NCBI GenBank assembly: GCA_002315825.1
Contig: DCIC01000144.1
Span: 80,321 to 95,986, forward strand
Origin: Bacteroidales bacterium UBA1736
GTDB taxonomy: Bacteria; Bacteroidota; Bacteroidia; Bacteroidales; UBA932
DNA: 15,666 nt
Reading direction: 5' to 3'
Each line of letters starts with the position of its first letter. The first letter of the stretch is position 1. The notes below the pieces were generated by a model. It saw nothing but the letters and a program-made list of their open reading frames with translations, did no database searches and was not told the DNA's origin. A program made the translations under genes and the position numbers. Positions 6,540-13,861 of the stretch are shown here, one piece after another.

Positions 6540-7326
6540 GATAATTATTGTTCCGGCACTTTTGCTGGTCTCTATGCTTGCAAAAGGCCAGACGCCTGCG
6601 ACTGAAACTGAAGCGGATTTTCGCAGCCGTACGTCTGTTGGTATAGATTGGAAGGTAGCCAAAGGACTTCATATGAATGCCGGATATGAGTTGAGAACGG
6701 AAGACAAGCTTTCCAGAATCGAAAGGAACCAGTTCAACGTCGGGATTGAGTACTCTCCCGTCAAACATCTGGATATCGGGGCAGGATATTATTTCATCGG
6801 CCAATATAACTCCGAAAAAACATTCAAGCCACGTCATAGGGCATATCTGGATGTCACAGGTTCATATAAATTCGGTATGTGGAAATTGAGCCTTCGTGAA
6901 AGAATCCAGCTTACACATAAGGCATATGATGTCAACAGTTTCCAGCAAACAGTCAATTTGCTTGAACTGAAATCCAGGCTGAAAGTGGCATACAAGGGTT
7001 TTGCCCATTTGGAACCATATGCTTATGCGGAGCTTCGCAATTGCTTCAATGGACCCTCTTTTACTGCGGAATATGATAAGACGACAGGAAAATACTCGAA
7101 TTATCAGTTCACGGGCTATTCTGATGCCTACATCAATCGTTTGAGGGGAGCGCTGGGCCTGGAATGGAACATTAGCCGGCATCACTCAATTGATTTCAAA
7201 TTGATGGAGGATTGGTGCCGCAGCAAGGCCATAGATACCAATGCGGAAGGGACCAAGCTAAAGTCATATTCTTGGACTCAGGCGTTAAACACTACTCTTT
7301 CAATTGGGTATAGATTCTCATTCTGA
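6526..7326 (+). CDS. DUF2490-like outer-membrane beta-barrel protein
   Basis: The 266-residue protein has a signal peptide (MMRIRIIIVPALLLVSMLAKGQ, with cleavage around GQ-TP) followed by a chain of amphipathic strands with aromatic girdles, such as GLHMNAGYELRTE, HLDIGAGYYFIGQY, YAYAELRNCF and LSIGYRFSF. It ends in Phe, the usual outer-membrane barrel sorting signal. Strand spacing, the size of about 245 mature residues and the FAHLEPYAYAELRN / RLRGALGLEWNISRHHSIDF region fit the DUF2490 barrels of Bacteroidetes. It starts inside the DUF4956 gene (14-base overlap from the ATG at 6526; the ATG at 6529 is equally plausible). The overlap ties it to the VTC/DUF4956 pair and suggests that the pathway product or a substrate crosses the outer membrane. 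A purely structural or sensory role is also possible. Confidence 0.8.
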   Translation: MMRIRIIIVPALLLVSMLAKGQTPATETEADFRSRTSVGIDWKVAKGLHMNAGYELRTEDKLSRIERNQFNVGIEYSPVKHLDIGAGYYFIGQYNSEKTFKPRHRAYLDVTGSYKFGMWKLSLRERIQLTHKAYDVNSFQQTVNLLELKSRLKVAYKGFAHLEPYAYAELRNCFNGPSFTAEYDKTTGKYSNYQFTGYSDAYINRLRGALGLEWNISRHHSIDFKLMEDWCRSKAIDTNAEGTKLKSYSWTQALNTTLSIGYRFSF

Positions 7327-7327
7327 T

Positions 7328-8533
7328 ATGGTCAAGGCAGTCAAATATTCCCCCAAGTCGCCATCTCCGTTGTGTGATACGAAGTTGTTTTCACTGGGTG
7401 CCGCCGGTAAGGTGAATGCGTTTCATCGAAGTTTTGCGGAGTATCGTGCAACTCCTTTGGTCGATTTGAAGAATATGGCAGCCAATCTTGGGGTCAAGCG
7501 CATTCTTGTAAAAGATGAGAGCTGGCGTTTCGGCTTGAATGCCTTCAAGGTCCTTGGCGGCAGTTATGCCATTGGCCGGTACATTGCGTCCCGTTTAGGG
7601 GAAGATATATCTTCTCTTCCTGCCACACGGTTGGTGAGTGAAGAGGTGAAGGGAAAGATAGGGGAGATTACTTTTGTGACCGCCACTGACGGGAATCACG
7701 GGCGAGGTGTCGCCTGGACTGCAGCCAGGTTAGGCCAGAGGAGTGTCGTGTATATGCCGAAAGGGACTTCTCAGGAGCGGCTTGACAATATCAGGAGTCT
7801 GGGCTCTGATGCATCCATTCTCGATCTGAATTATGATGATTGTGTGCGCAGGGCAGCCGGTCAAGTCAGTAGTCAGGGATGGGTGTTGGTGCAGGATACC
7901 TCCTGGGTGGGTTATGAAGAAGTACCTCTCTGGATAATGCAGGGATACACGACTATGGGCGTCGAACTGATGTCCCAACTTGAAGGGCAGAGGCCGACCC
8001 ATATTTTTCTCCAGGCCGGTGTCGGGGCAATGGCCGGGGCTATGACGGCATTTTTTGCTGATGTTTACGGGAGTGCTCGGAAACCTGTGATTACCATAGT
8101 TGAGCCGGATAAGGCGGACTGCCTGTATAAGACTGCTCAAGCTGATGATGGGAGGCTGCATTTTGTGGATGGCCCTATGGATTCCATTATGGCCGGTCTA
8201 TGTTGCGGTGAGCCCTGCAGTATTGCGTGGGAGTTTTTGAGGAGTTATGCCGATTTCTTTGTTTCTATGGATGACAGTTTCGCGGAGCAGGGTATGCGTG
8301 TACTCGGGAAGCCTCTTCCTGGAGATCCGGCGGTGATTTCGGGTGAGAGCGGTGCAAGTACGATGGGTCTGGTTTCCGCTCTTTTGTCGCGGCCTGATCT
8401 GAAAGACATCCGTGAGTCCATCGGCCTCGACGGGGATTCAGTTATTCTCTGTATCTCTACCGAAGGCGCCACCGACAAGGCAATGTATAAAAAGATAGTA
8501 GGGGATGCGAATTTCAAGGAAATTAATTTTTGA
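7328..8533 (+). CDS. dpaL: Diaminopropionate ammonia-lyase (PLP enzyme)
   Basis: The 401-residue protein aligns by eye along its whole length with E. coli YgeX/DpaL, a fold-type II PLP enzyme that splits 2,3-diaminopropionate into pyruvate and two ammonia. RFGLNAFKVLGG (67-78) holds the PLP-binding Lys74. TATDGNHGRG (118-127) holds Asp121, which matches the E. coli catalytic Asp120. VQDTSWVGYEEVP (188-200) holds Asp190, matching Asp189. LQAGVGAMAG, VEPDKADC, MAGLCCGEP, ISGESGA and CISTEG follow as in the family. The ATG at 7328 comes one base after the stop of the barrel gene, so it belongs to the same message. A TTG further upstream would reach into that gene and adds nothing family-like. 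The pyruvate and ammonia formed would feed central metabolism. Why it is linked to the VTC-type module is unclear. Confidence 0.94.
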   Translation: MVKAVKYSPKSPSPLCDTKLFSLGAAGKVNAFHRSFAEYRATPLVDLKNMAANLGVKRILVKDESWRFGLNAFKVLGGSYAIGRYIASRLGEDISSLPATRLVSEEVKGKIGEITFVTATDGNHGRGVAWTAARLGQRSVVYMPKGTSQERLDNIRSLGSDASILDLNYDDCVRRAAGQVSSQGWVLVQDTSWVGYEEVPLWIMQGYTTMGVELMSQLEGQRPTHIFLQAGVGAMAGAMTAFFADVYGSARKPVITIVEPDKADCLYKTAQADDGRLHFVDGPMDSIMAGLCCGEPCSIAWEFLRSYADFFVSMDDSFAEQGMRVLGKPLPGDPAVISGESGASTMGLVSALLSRPDLKDIRESIGLDGDSVILCISTEGATDKAMYKKIVGDANFKEINF

Positions 8534-8588
8534 TGCAACATTTGATGGCTGATGTGCGTTTATTATATCGGTTGAAAAATTTACGCAT

Positions 8589-9422
8589 ATGGAAATGATT
8601 AAAAAATTCTTCTGTCATTCAGTACTCCTGTTTCCGATAACCCTTCTTCTCATTGCGTTTACCGTCTGCGGATTCTGCCCGGTAAAGGACAGTGTGAATG
8701 CCCCCGAAGGGACCGAGTCCCGTGAGACAGTCTGCGTGGAAAGGACTGTCGGGGCATTTACAGGGCTAAAGAGCAATGGGGCGATTCCTATTACTTTTAT
8801 CCAGTCCAATACCAGAAAGGTAGTTGTTGAATGCGCTCAGGAGTTCCTGGATAAACTTGTTACCGAGGTTAAAGCCGGAATATTGGATATTTATATGAAA
8901 CGTGGAGAATACCGCTACCATGATGTCCGCGTGACAGTTTATTCTCCGGTTCTTGATGAAGTGTCAATGTCAGGCAGCGGTTCATTCACCGATAAAAACG
9001 GGCATAAGTCGTCAGGTAATATCAGAATCGCAATGTCCGGGAGCGGGGCTACTACGTTGGGAGACATAGAATGCAAGAATTTCATATATCACGATGCCGG
9101 GAGCGGCAATATGACCACTGAGCGCCTTGATTGTGAAGATGCGGAGCTGAGGTCCAGCGGAAGTGGGAGTATTACGGTAAAGAATCTGTTTTCAAAGAAA
9201 AGCGCTTCTTTGCATCTATCGGGGAGTGGCTTCGGCTTGCTCGACCAAGTGGATATTGAGGATTCTCTTGATATTGCCATCAGCGGCAGCGGCTCAATTA
9301 AAGTTAACGGTCAAGTCGAAACTGTCAGCGTGGCTATTTCAGGTTCCGGAAGTGTAATGGGAGACCTTAATTACAAACATATAGACAGTCGGGTATCCGG
9401 TAGCGGAAAGATTAGATTTTAA
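8589..9422 (+). CDS. DUF2807 'head GIN' repeat protein
   Basis: The 277-residue exported protein has an N-terminal hydrophobic stretch (about 8-28, signal peptide or anchor; Cys27 and Cys30 do not form a good lipobox). Residues 50-110 form the head region (GAFTGLKSNGAIPITFIQSN). The rest is a single-stranded beta-helix in which a Gly-Ser-Gly turn recurs eight times: MSGSGS, MSGSGA, DAGSGN, SSGSGS, LSGSGF, ISGSGS, ISGSGS and VSGSGK. This is the DUF2807 (PF10988) pattern, common in Bacteroidetes and of unknown molecular function, probably an envelope adhesin or scaffold. It begins 55 bases after dpaL and ends 10 bases before the sigma factor gene, so it may be a member or target of that regulon. 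ATG 8589 is used; an ATG at 8595 is possible. Confidence 0.88.
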   Translation: MEMIKKFFCHSVLLFPITLLLIAFTVCGFCPVKDSVNAPEGTESRETVCVERTVGAFTGLKSNGAIPITFIQSNTRKVVVECAQEFLDKLVTEVKAGILDIYMKRGEYRYHDVRVTVYSPVLDEVSMSGSGSFTDKNGHKSSGNIRIAMSGSGATTLGDIECKNFIYHDAGSGNMTTERLDCEDAELRSSGSGSITVKNLFSKKSASLHLSGSGFGLLDQVDIEDSLDIAISGSGSIKVNGQVETVSVAISGSGSVMGDLNYKHIDSRVSGSGKIRF

Positions 9423-9432
9423 CGTCCATACA

Positions 9433-9918
9433 GTGGATCGCGACCAGTTCATATCCAATGTGGAAAGAGAGCAGGAAGGACTCCGGAAATTCCTTCTTGC
9501 TCTTTGTGGCGGGGTAGCTGACGAGGCTGATGATATTGCTCAGGAGGCGCTTGTGAAGGCATACCTCGCATCCGGAATCTATGTTCCACGGGCCAAGTTT
9601 TCCACCTGGCTGTATCGGATAGCATACAATTGTTTTATTGACAGCTTGCGCAAGCAATCGGTAGAGGTGTCGGATATTGATCCATTGCAGATGCAGAATT
9701 GTGCCTCTAGTGTCTTCTCTGACGATGCATTCAAGTATCAGGAGCTTTACGCCGCCATCGACGAACTATCGCCTTCCGAGCGGGCCAGCGTTCTTCTTTT
9801 CTATATGGAGGGAAAGTCGGTTAGAGAAATAACTAAGATACTCGGTATCCCCTCGGGTACTGTCAGATCACAGCTTTCGCGAGGCAGAGAAAAATTAAGA
9901 AAAATGATTTCACGATGA
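9433..9918 (+). CDS. ECF-type RNA polymerase sigma factor, GTG start
   Basis: The 161-residue sigma-70 family protein of the extracytoplasmic-function class has region 2 at about 10-75 (ADEADDIAQEALVKAYLA, the -10-melting helix, and FSTWLYRIAYNCFIDSLRK) and region 4 at about 105-160 (LSPSERASVLLFYMEGKSVREITKILGIPSGTVRSQLSRGREKLRK), with a linker between. No ATG lies in frame between the preceding stop (9382-9384) and the conserved region, so translation must begin at the GTG at 9433 or another non-ATG codon. It follows the DUF2807 gene by 10 bases and overlaps the next gene by ATGA. It probably switches on envelope or surface genes when released by the membrane protein encoded behind it. Confidence 0.93.
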   Translation: MDRDQFISNVEREQEGLRKFLLALCGGVADEADDIAQEALVKAYLASGIYVPRAKFSTWLYRIAYNCFIDSLRKQSVEVSDIDPLQMQNCASSVFSDDAFKYQELYAAIDELSPSERASVLLFYMEGKSVREITKILGIPSGTVRSQLSRGREKLRKMISR

Positions 9919-10307
9919 GGACAACAATAGATGACGAGGTAAAAGAGGTTTTTACACAGTACAGTCCCGACCTCTCAGACAGCGATGCTTTTATGAAGCG
10001 ACTGAATCAAAGGCTGGACTCAGTTGAGGATGTCAGAGTCAGTAACCGGGCCAGAGTCCGGGACTATTGGATGGTTTCGTTCATTGCCTTTGGAGCAGGT
10101 GCGGTGGCAGGTATATTTGTCCTGATGCTCATTCTTCTCAGACCCGCTTCGCTGATAGAATGCAGATTGCTTGTTGAAGGTGTGATACTGCGCTTTTTTG
10201 CATTCTGGAGGGAGATTCTCGCAATGGGAATAGTCATCTCATTGGCATTGATTATTCTTCCGCTGGTGCAATCCTACCGGCATTGCTGCCTGAAAGAAAG
10301 GCACTAG
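9915..10307 (+). CDS. Two-helix membrane protein, putative anti-sigma factor
   Basis: The 130-residue protein has a charged cytoplasmic-like N-terminus of about 50 residues (DDEVKEVFTQYSPDLSDSDAFMKRLNQRLD) followed by two hydrophobic helices (about 52-75 and 98-121). It shows no zinc-binding HxxxCxxC anti-sigma motif and no FecR-type domain. Its start overlaps the sigma gene stop (ATGA), so it is made in step with the sigma factor, and its size and topology suit an inner-membrane anti-sigma factor. That function is inferred from position and topology alone. I recognise no named family. No terminator is clear after the stop. Confidence 0.75.
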   Translation: MRTTIDDEVKEVFTQYSPDLSDSDAFMKRLNQRLDSVEDVRVSNRARVRDYWMVSFIAFGAGAVAGIFVLMLILLRPASLIECRLLVEGVILRFFAFWREILAMGIVISLALIILPLVQSYRHCCLKERH

Positions 10308-10311
10308 GATA

Positions 10312-10341
10312 TTTGTTTTATCAGTAAAAACCTTATCTTTA
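10312..10341 (+). promoter_or_regulatory. Bacteroidetes-type promoter for the CE1 esterase
   Basis: TTTG (10312-10315), 18 bases, then TATCTTTA (10334-10341) is a near match to TAnnTTTG with only the last base changed. Transcription is expected near 10346-10348, leaving an A-rich leader of about 35 bases before the ATG at 10383, typical of leaders that work without a Shine-Dalgarno sequence. Confidence 0.7.
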
Positions 10342-10382
10342 CAAGAAGTAACTGATTAACACAAAACTAATATCCAAAGACC

Positions 10383-11525
10383 ATGAAAAAAATCCTAACC
10401 TTCATCGCTGTCGCATTGATTTCTATGCTGGCAGCCAACGCCCAGGAACTTGCGAACTTCTCAAGGAACGGGGCTGCTCTCAAGTCTCCTGAAATCCAGG
10501 GTGATAAAGTAACTTTCCGCCTGAATGCGAATTACGCTACGCAGGTCAATCTCGTAGGTGCGTGGATGGAAAATCCATATGGCGCCGGTGTTCCTATGAC
10601 AAAGGGCGCTAACGGAATATGGGAAATCACGATTGATACCCCTTCTCCCGAAATTTACACCTACAGCTTTATCGTTGACGGAGTGAATGTCAATGATCCT
10701 CTGAACTATTTTGTACAGCGTGACGGCGTGAGATATCTCAATATGCTCATCGTGCCAGGCGAGCGTACAGAGAACTACTACGAGGCCGAACAGAGAGGCA
10801 CAGTTTCATTCAGATGGTATGACAGCAGTCTTCTTGGTATCAACCGCCGTATGACTGTCTATACTCCTTACGGATATGAGAAGAATACAAAGACCAAATA
10901 TCCTGTTCTTTATCTGCTTCACGGAGGCGGCGGTGATGAGGAGGCCTGGATCTCAATGGGCCGCGCGGCACAGATTCTTGACAATCTTATCCAGAAGGGT
11001 CTTGCAAAGCCTATGATTGTCGTTATGCCAAACGGCAATCCCGGACAGCAGGCCGCAAAGCCTCTCGGCATCGATGAGAAGGCTATCTCGTACAACGATC
11101 CCGCTTACCAGAATGCATATGTCAAGAGCCTGGTAAACGAGATCATACCTTTTGTAGAGAAGGAATTCAGAGCAATACCAAAGTCTGAAGCCCGTGCAAT
11201 CGCAGGCCTTTCAATGGGTGGCGGTCATACCACATCTGCAACCATCCTTTTCCCCGGAGTTTTTGATTATATCTGCCCTATGAGCTGTGGAATCCGTGAA
11301 AGCGATCATCTCGATGCAGACCTTCAGGGTATCAAGAAGGCAGGATACAAACTCTATTGGATCGGATGCGGAAGCGCGGATTTCGCTATGCCCGGAACGG
11401 AGATTCTTGACAAGGCCCTCACAAAGAATGGACTTGAGCACACTCTATTTATCTCTGACGGAGGTCACGAGTGGAAAAACTGGAGACTGTATTTGAATAC
11501 ATTCGGGCAGCTTCTGTTTAAGTGA
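10383..11525 (+). CDS. Secreted CE1-type carbohydrate esterase with N-terminal E-set domain
   Basis: The 380-residue protein has a clear signal peptide (MKKILTFIAVALISMLAANA, cleavage before QE). Residues 25-125 form an early-set beta-sandwich like that found before Bacteroidetes esterases (VNLVGAWME, GIWEITIDT, YTYSFIVDGV). Residues 140-380 are an esterase-D-like alpha/beta hydrolase (PF00756): LYLLHGGGGDEEAW (176-189, oxyanion loop), GLSMGG (275-280, nucleophile Ser277), a likely acid Asp333 in GCGSADF, and His362 in GGHEWKNWR. This arrangement matches the feruloyl/acetyl-xylan esterases that remove side groups from plant xylan, but the acyl group cannot be told from sequence. The gene has its own promoter and terminator and appears monocistronic, away from any SusC/SusD locus in this window. 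Confidence 0.9.
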   Translation: MKKILTFIAVALISMLAANAQELANFSRNGAALKSPEIQGDKVTFRLNANYATQVNLVGAWMENPYGAGVPMTKGANGIWEITIDTPSPEIYTYSFIVDGVNVNDPLNYFVQRDGVRYLNMLIVPGERTENYYEAEQRGTVSFRWYDSSLLGINRRMTVYTPYGYEKNTKTKYPVLYLLHGGGGDEEAWISMGRAAQILDNLIQKGLAKPMIVVMPNGNPGQQAAKPLGIDEKAISYNDPAYQNAYVKSLVNEIIPFVEKEFRAIPKSEARAIAGLSMGGGHTTSATILFPGVFDYICPMSCGIRESDHLDADLQGIKKAGYKLYWIGCGSADFAMPGTEILDKALTKNGLEHTLFISDGGHEWKNWRLYLNTFGQLLFK

Positions 11526-11529
11526 AACG

Positions 11530-11566
11530 AAAAAAAAGGACAACCTTAACGGGTTGTCTTTTTTTT
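11530..11566. terminator. Bidirectional intrinsic terminator
   Basis: GACAACC (11539-11545) pairs with GGTTGTC (11552-11558) around a TTAACG loop. A run of eight A lies before the stem and eight T after it, so the same hairpin works on both strands. It separates the convergent esterase (stop 11525) and beta-helix lipoprotein (stop 11586). Confidence 0.92.
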
Positions 11567-11585
11567 GAGATTCACTGAGTAAAAC

Positions 11586-13040
11586 TTATTCTTCAATAAG
11601 GCAGATTGTGCCGGTGTCCTCTCTGAATAGTTCCTTGAGAACTGAAGAAAAGGATTCGTCAAAAACATAGGGACTGTTTTTTGTTCCCATCTGTCCGCCT
11701 TTCCCTCCGCGGTTCTGAATATAGGTATTGCCTTTGAGAGTCGGAAGCCACTCTTGCTGGTGTGCGGAAATGTTTAGCAAATTGTGGGTGGACCTGTCAA
11801 AGATGTTGTTTTGGAACAATACGTTTGAAGCTTTGTTCCAATGCCCCCAGGACTTGATGATGGCAGGGGTTTCTTTGTCTGGTCGTTGACTGCCCCAGCC
11901 ATAGCCGGCTCTGCGCAGTATGTTGTTTTCCATAAGGAAACCATCCATATACCGCTCAGTATCTTCGCTATCTGCCTTCCCGAGAAAGAACTCCACTGCA
12001 TATACGCAATCTTCTACCAGATTGTTGCTATATGTCACATCGGTCTGAATGACAGAGTTGGTCCCTCCAGATGAATACTGGTGGGTGATGCCTGCGTCAT
12101 ATATCTGATAGATCCAACAGTGGTCCACCAGATAATGGCTGCAGCCTCCGTAGATCTCAATGGCGTTGCCATATCTTGTCGGGTGGCGGCGTCCGAACAG
12201 AGCTTCGCCCTGGATAGACCCTCCTATCCATCCAAGGACGCAGTTGGTGACTTCTAGAGATGTGGTTGTGCCGCTCCCGATCCCGTGGGAGCCGCAGTAC
12301 ATAATAGCCAAATTATCAATTCTGACATTGTTGACGGCACTGAATATGTGACCTTTCTCCAGTATCTCAATGCTATTGTACCTGTCGGATGGATTCTGTT
12401 TGCTGCAAAGATATATGAGTCCCGTGTCCTTGTAGTCGTGGTAGAAATCCAGATCCCGGTCAAGGTCCTTGTATCCGGAGAATGGTGCACCGGTCTCGAT
12501 GTGTGTGGTGGAACCGTCATCCTGAGTTACCATCATTACCTTGAAGGCTGCCTCCTTGTCATCCAATACCAGGGTACCGACGTCGTTGTGAAGAGGATGG
12601 CTATATACCCAGACATCGGCTTTGTCAGTCATAGTCCATTCTCCTTCAATCACCGCATTGAACGGGGAACCATAAAGCCGTGGTTTCTCACCGCTGCCGT
12701 AGGCTGCATAGGTGACACCTGCCTTGGTCTTTACGTGTCCTCGGAAGACATCTCCGCGCTTGAAAAGGACGGCATCTCCGCTCTCAAGTTCCAATGCGCA
12801 TACACGGTCCAGAGAGCGTATGGCTTTGTCTTGAGAAAGGCCGTCAAACGAGTCATCGCCCAGCGTGGAACTGACATAATAGATCTTTCCACTGAAGTCT
12901 GTTAAATCCCCGGCTGACAGGATCTCAGTTTTCAATGCTTCGGCCTTTTCGTCGATGGTTTCCTCTACGGATAATGCGGGGTGCTGACAAGATACCAGAA
13001 GCGGCAACAGCAAAATGCTGAATTGTGCGAGTGTCTTCAT
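11586..13040 (-). CDS. Right-handed beta-helix lipoprotein
   Basis: The 484-residue protein has a lipoprotein signal ending LLVSC (Cys18), so it is envelope-anchored. After a short linker, KIYYVSSTLGDDSFDGLSQDKA (52-73) is the entry strand seen in pectate-lyase-like parallel beta-helix proteins (YYVS-x-x-G-x-D-x-x-DGLS). Helix-rung repeats follow (VRIDNLAIMYCGSHGIG, LEVTNCVLGWIGG, YLVDHCWIYQIYDAGI, VTYSNNLVEDCVYAVE, FLMENNILRRAGYGWG, VLFQNNIFDRSTHNLL). Many such proteins are polysaccharide lyases or glycoside hydrolases; I see no motif that picks out a CAZy family, so the substrate is open. It lies 14 bases after the RNA methyltransferase and is last in that unit. No separate promoter is evident. 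Confidence 0.85.
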   Translation of the reverse strand: MKTLAQFSILLLPLLVSCQHPALSVEETIDEKAEALKTEILSAGDLTDFSGKIYYVSSTLGDDSFDGLSQDKAIRSLDRVCALELESGDAVLFKRGDVFRGHVKTKAGVTYAAYGSGEKPRLYGSPFNAVIEGEWTMTDKADVWVYSHPLHNDVGTLVLDDKEAAFKVMMVTQDDGSTTHIETGAPFSGYKDLDRDLDFYHDYKDTGLIYLCSKQNPSDRYNSIEILEKGHIFSAVNNVRIDNLAIMYCGSHGIGSGTTTSLEVTNCVLGWIGGSIQGEALFGRRHPTRYGNAIEIYGGCSHYLVDHCWIYQIYDAGITHQYSSGGTNSVIQTDVTYSNNLVEDCVYAVEFFLGKADSEDTERYMDGFLMENNILRRAGYGWGSQRPDKETPAIIKSWGHWNKASNVLFQNNIFDRSTHNLLNISAHQQEWLPTLKGNTYIQNRGGKGGQMGTKNSPYVFDESFSSVLKELFREDTGTICLIEE

Positions 13041-13054
13041 AATAAATAATATTG

Positions 13055-13852
13055 TTATTTACACAATTCCCAAAATGCCACAGCTGCAGCGGCCGCCACA
13101 TTCAACGAATCCACATTGTGCATCATAGGGATACGGACTACATAATCGGCTTCGGAAATGGTCTCAGGTGGCAATCCATCACCCTCGGTACCCATAATCA
13201 GAGCCAAACGGTCAATTGTCTTCAAGACAGGATTGTCCAAAGAAACACTTTGATCGGTAAGGGCCATTGCGACAGTCTTGAAACCATACTCGTGCAGGGA
13301 ACTGATCGGGCTATCCAGCCAAGTCCAGGGAGCCATAAACACCGTTCCCATAGAGACGCGCACAGCACGGCGGTTGAGCGGGTCGCAAGTTGTGCGGGTC
13401 AACAATACTGCATCCACTCCAAGAGCTACGGCGGAGCGGAAAATGGCTCCTATATTGGTGGTATTGGTCACGCTGTCTATGACTGCCACCCGGGAGGCAT
13501 CTTTCAAGACCTCTTCAACGGACGGAAACTTCGGCCGTAGCATTGCGCACAAGATGCAGCGGGTAAGCGGGAAACCGGTCAGATTCCGGAGCAATTCGCG
13601 ACTGCCCACATACACAGGGATATCTCCGACTCTTTCCACTACCTGAGCGGCGATGCCATCCAGATGCTTTTCTTCAGTAAGCAGGGCAAATGGCTCATAT
13701 CCTGCGTCCAATGCTGTATTGATGACTTTCCCGCTTTCGGCGATGAACAGACTCTTTTCGAACAAACGTTTGTCACATAGCTGCGCCTCTGTCAGTGTGG
13801 TAAAAATTTCCACACCCGGATCAGAAAGGGAGGTGATGTGAATGACAGGCAT
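13055..13852 (-). CDS. SpoU/TrmH-family RNA 2'-O-methyltransferase
   Basis: The 265-residue protein has an N-terminal substrate-binding-like part (about 1-105) and a C-terminal SPOUT domain. The three SpoU motifs are intact: NIGAIFRSA (133-141, with the catalytic Arg139), LIMGTEGDGL (218-227, Glu223) and IPMMHNVDSLNVAAAAAVA (241-259), which forms the trefoil knot that holds S-adenosylmethionine. It should methylate a ribose 2'-OH in rRNA or tRNA; the target nucleotide cannot be told. It begins 10 bases after the antiporter stop without a Shine-Dalgarno sequence and is followed after 14 bases by the beta-helix lipoprotein. The tight packing suggests one transcript, though the three products have no obvious shared role. 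Confidence 0.93.
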   Translation of the reverse strand: MPVIHITSLSDPGVEIFTTLTEAQLCDKRLFEKSLFIAESGKVINTALDAGYEPFALLTEEKHLDGIAAQVVERVGDIPVYVGSRELLRNLTGFPLTRCILCAMLRPKFPSVEEVLKDASRVAVIDSVTNTTNIGAIFRSAVALGVDAVLLTRTTCDPLNRRAVRVSMGTVFMAPWTWLDSPISSLHEYGFKTVAMALTDQSVSLDNPVLKTIDRLALIMGTEGDGLPPETISEADYVVRIPMMHNVDSLNVAAAAAVAFWELCK

Positions 13853-13861
13853 ATTCGATAA

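Noticed and set aside
8541..8574. Possible promoter before the DUF2807 gene
   Set aside because: TTTG at 8541-8544 is followed at about the right distance by TATATCGGTTG, which does not match TAnnTTTG; only half the signal is present, so it is not listed as a feature.
10280..10304. Short GCC...GGC hairpin at the end of the putative anti-sigma gene
   Set aside because: The stem is only three to four pairs and has no T-run after it, so it is not a credible terminator.
12285..12905. Open frame of 206 codons on the plus strand, antisense to the beta-helix lipoprotein
   Set aside because: The opposite strand has a lipobox, a YYVS...DGLS entry motif and beta-helix rungs over the same bases; the plus-strand product shows no domain, promoter or plausible composition.
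13052..13540. Open frame of 162 codons on the plus strand, antisense to the RNA methyltransferase
   Set aside because: The minus strand holds all three SpoU motifs here; the plus-strand product is His/Gly/Arg-rich noise.
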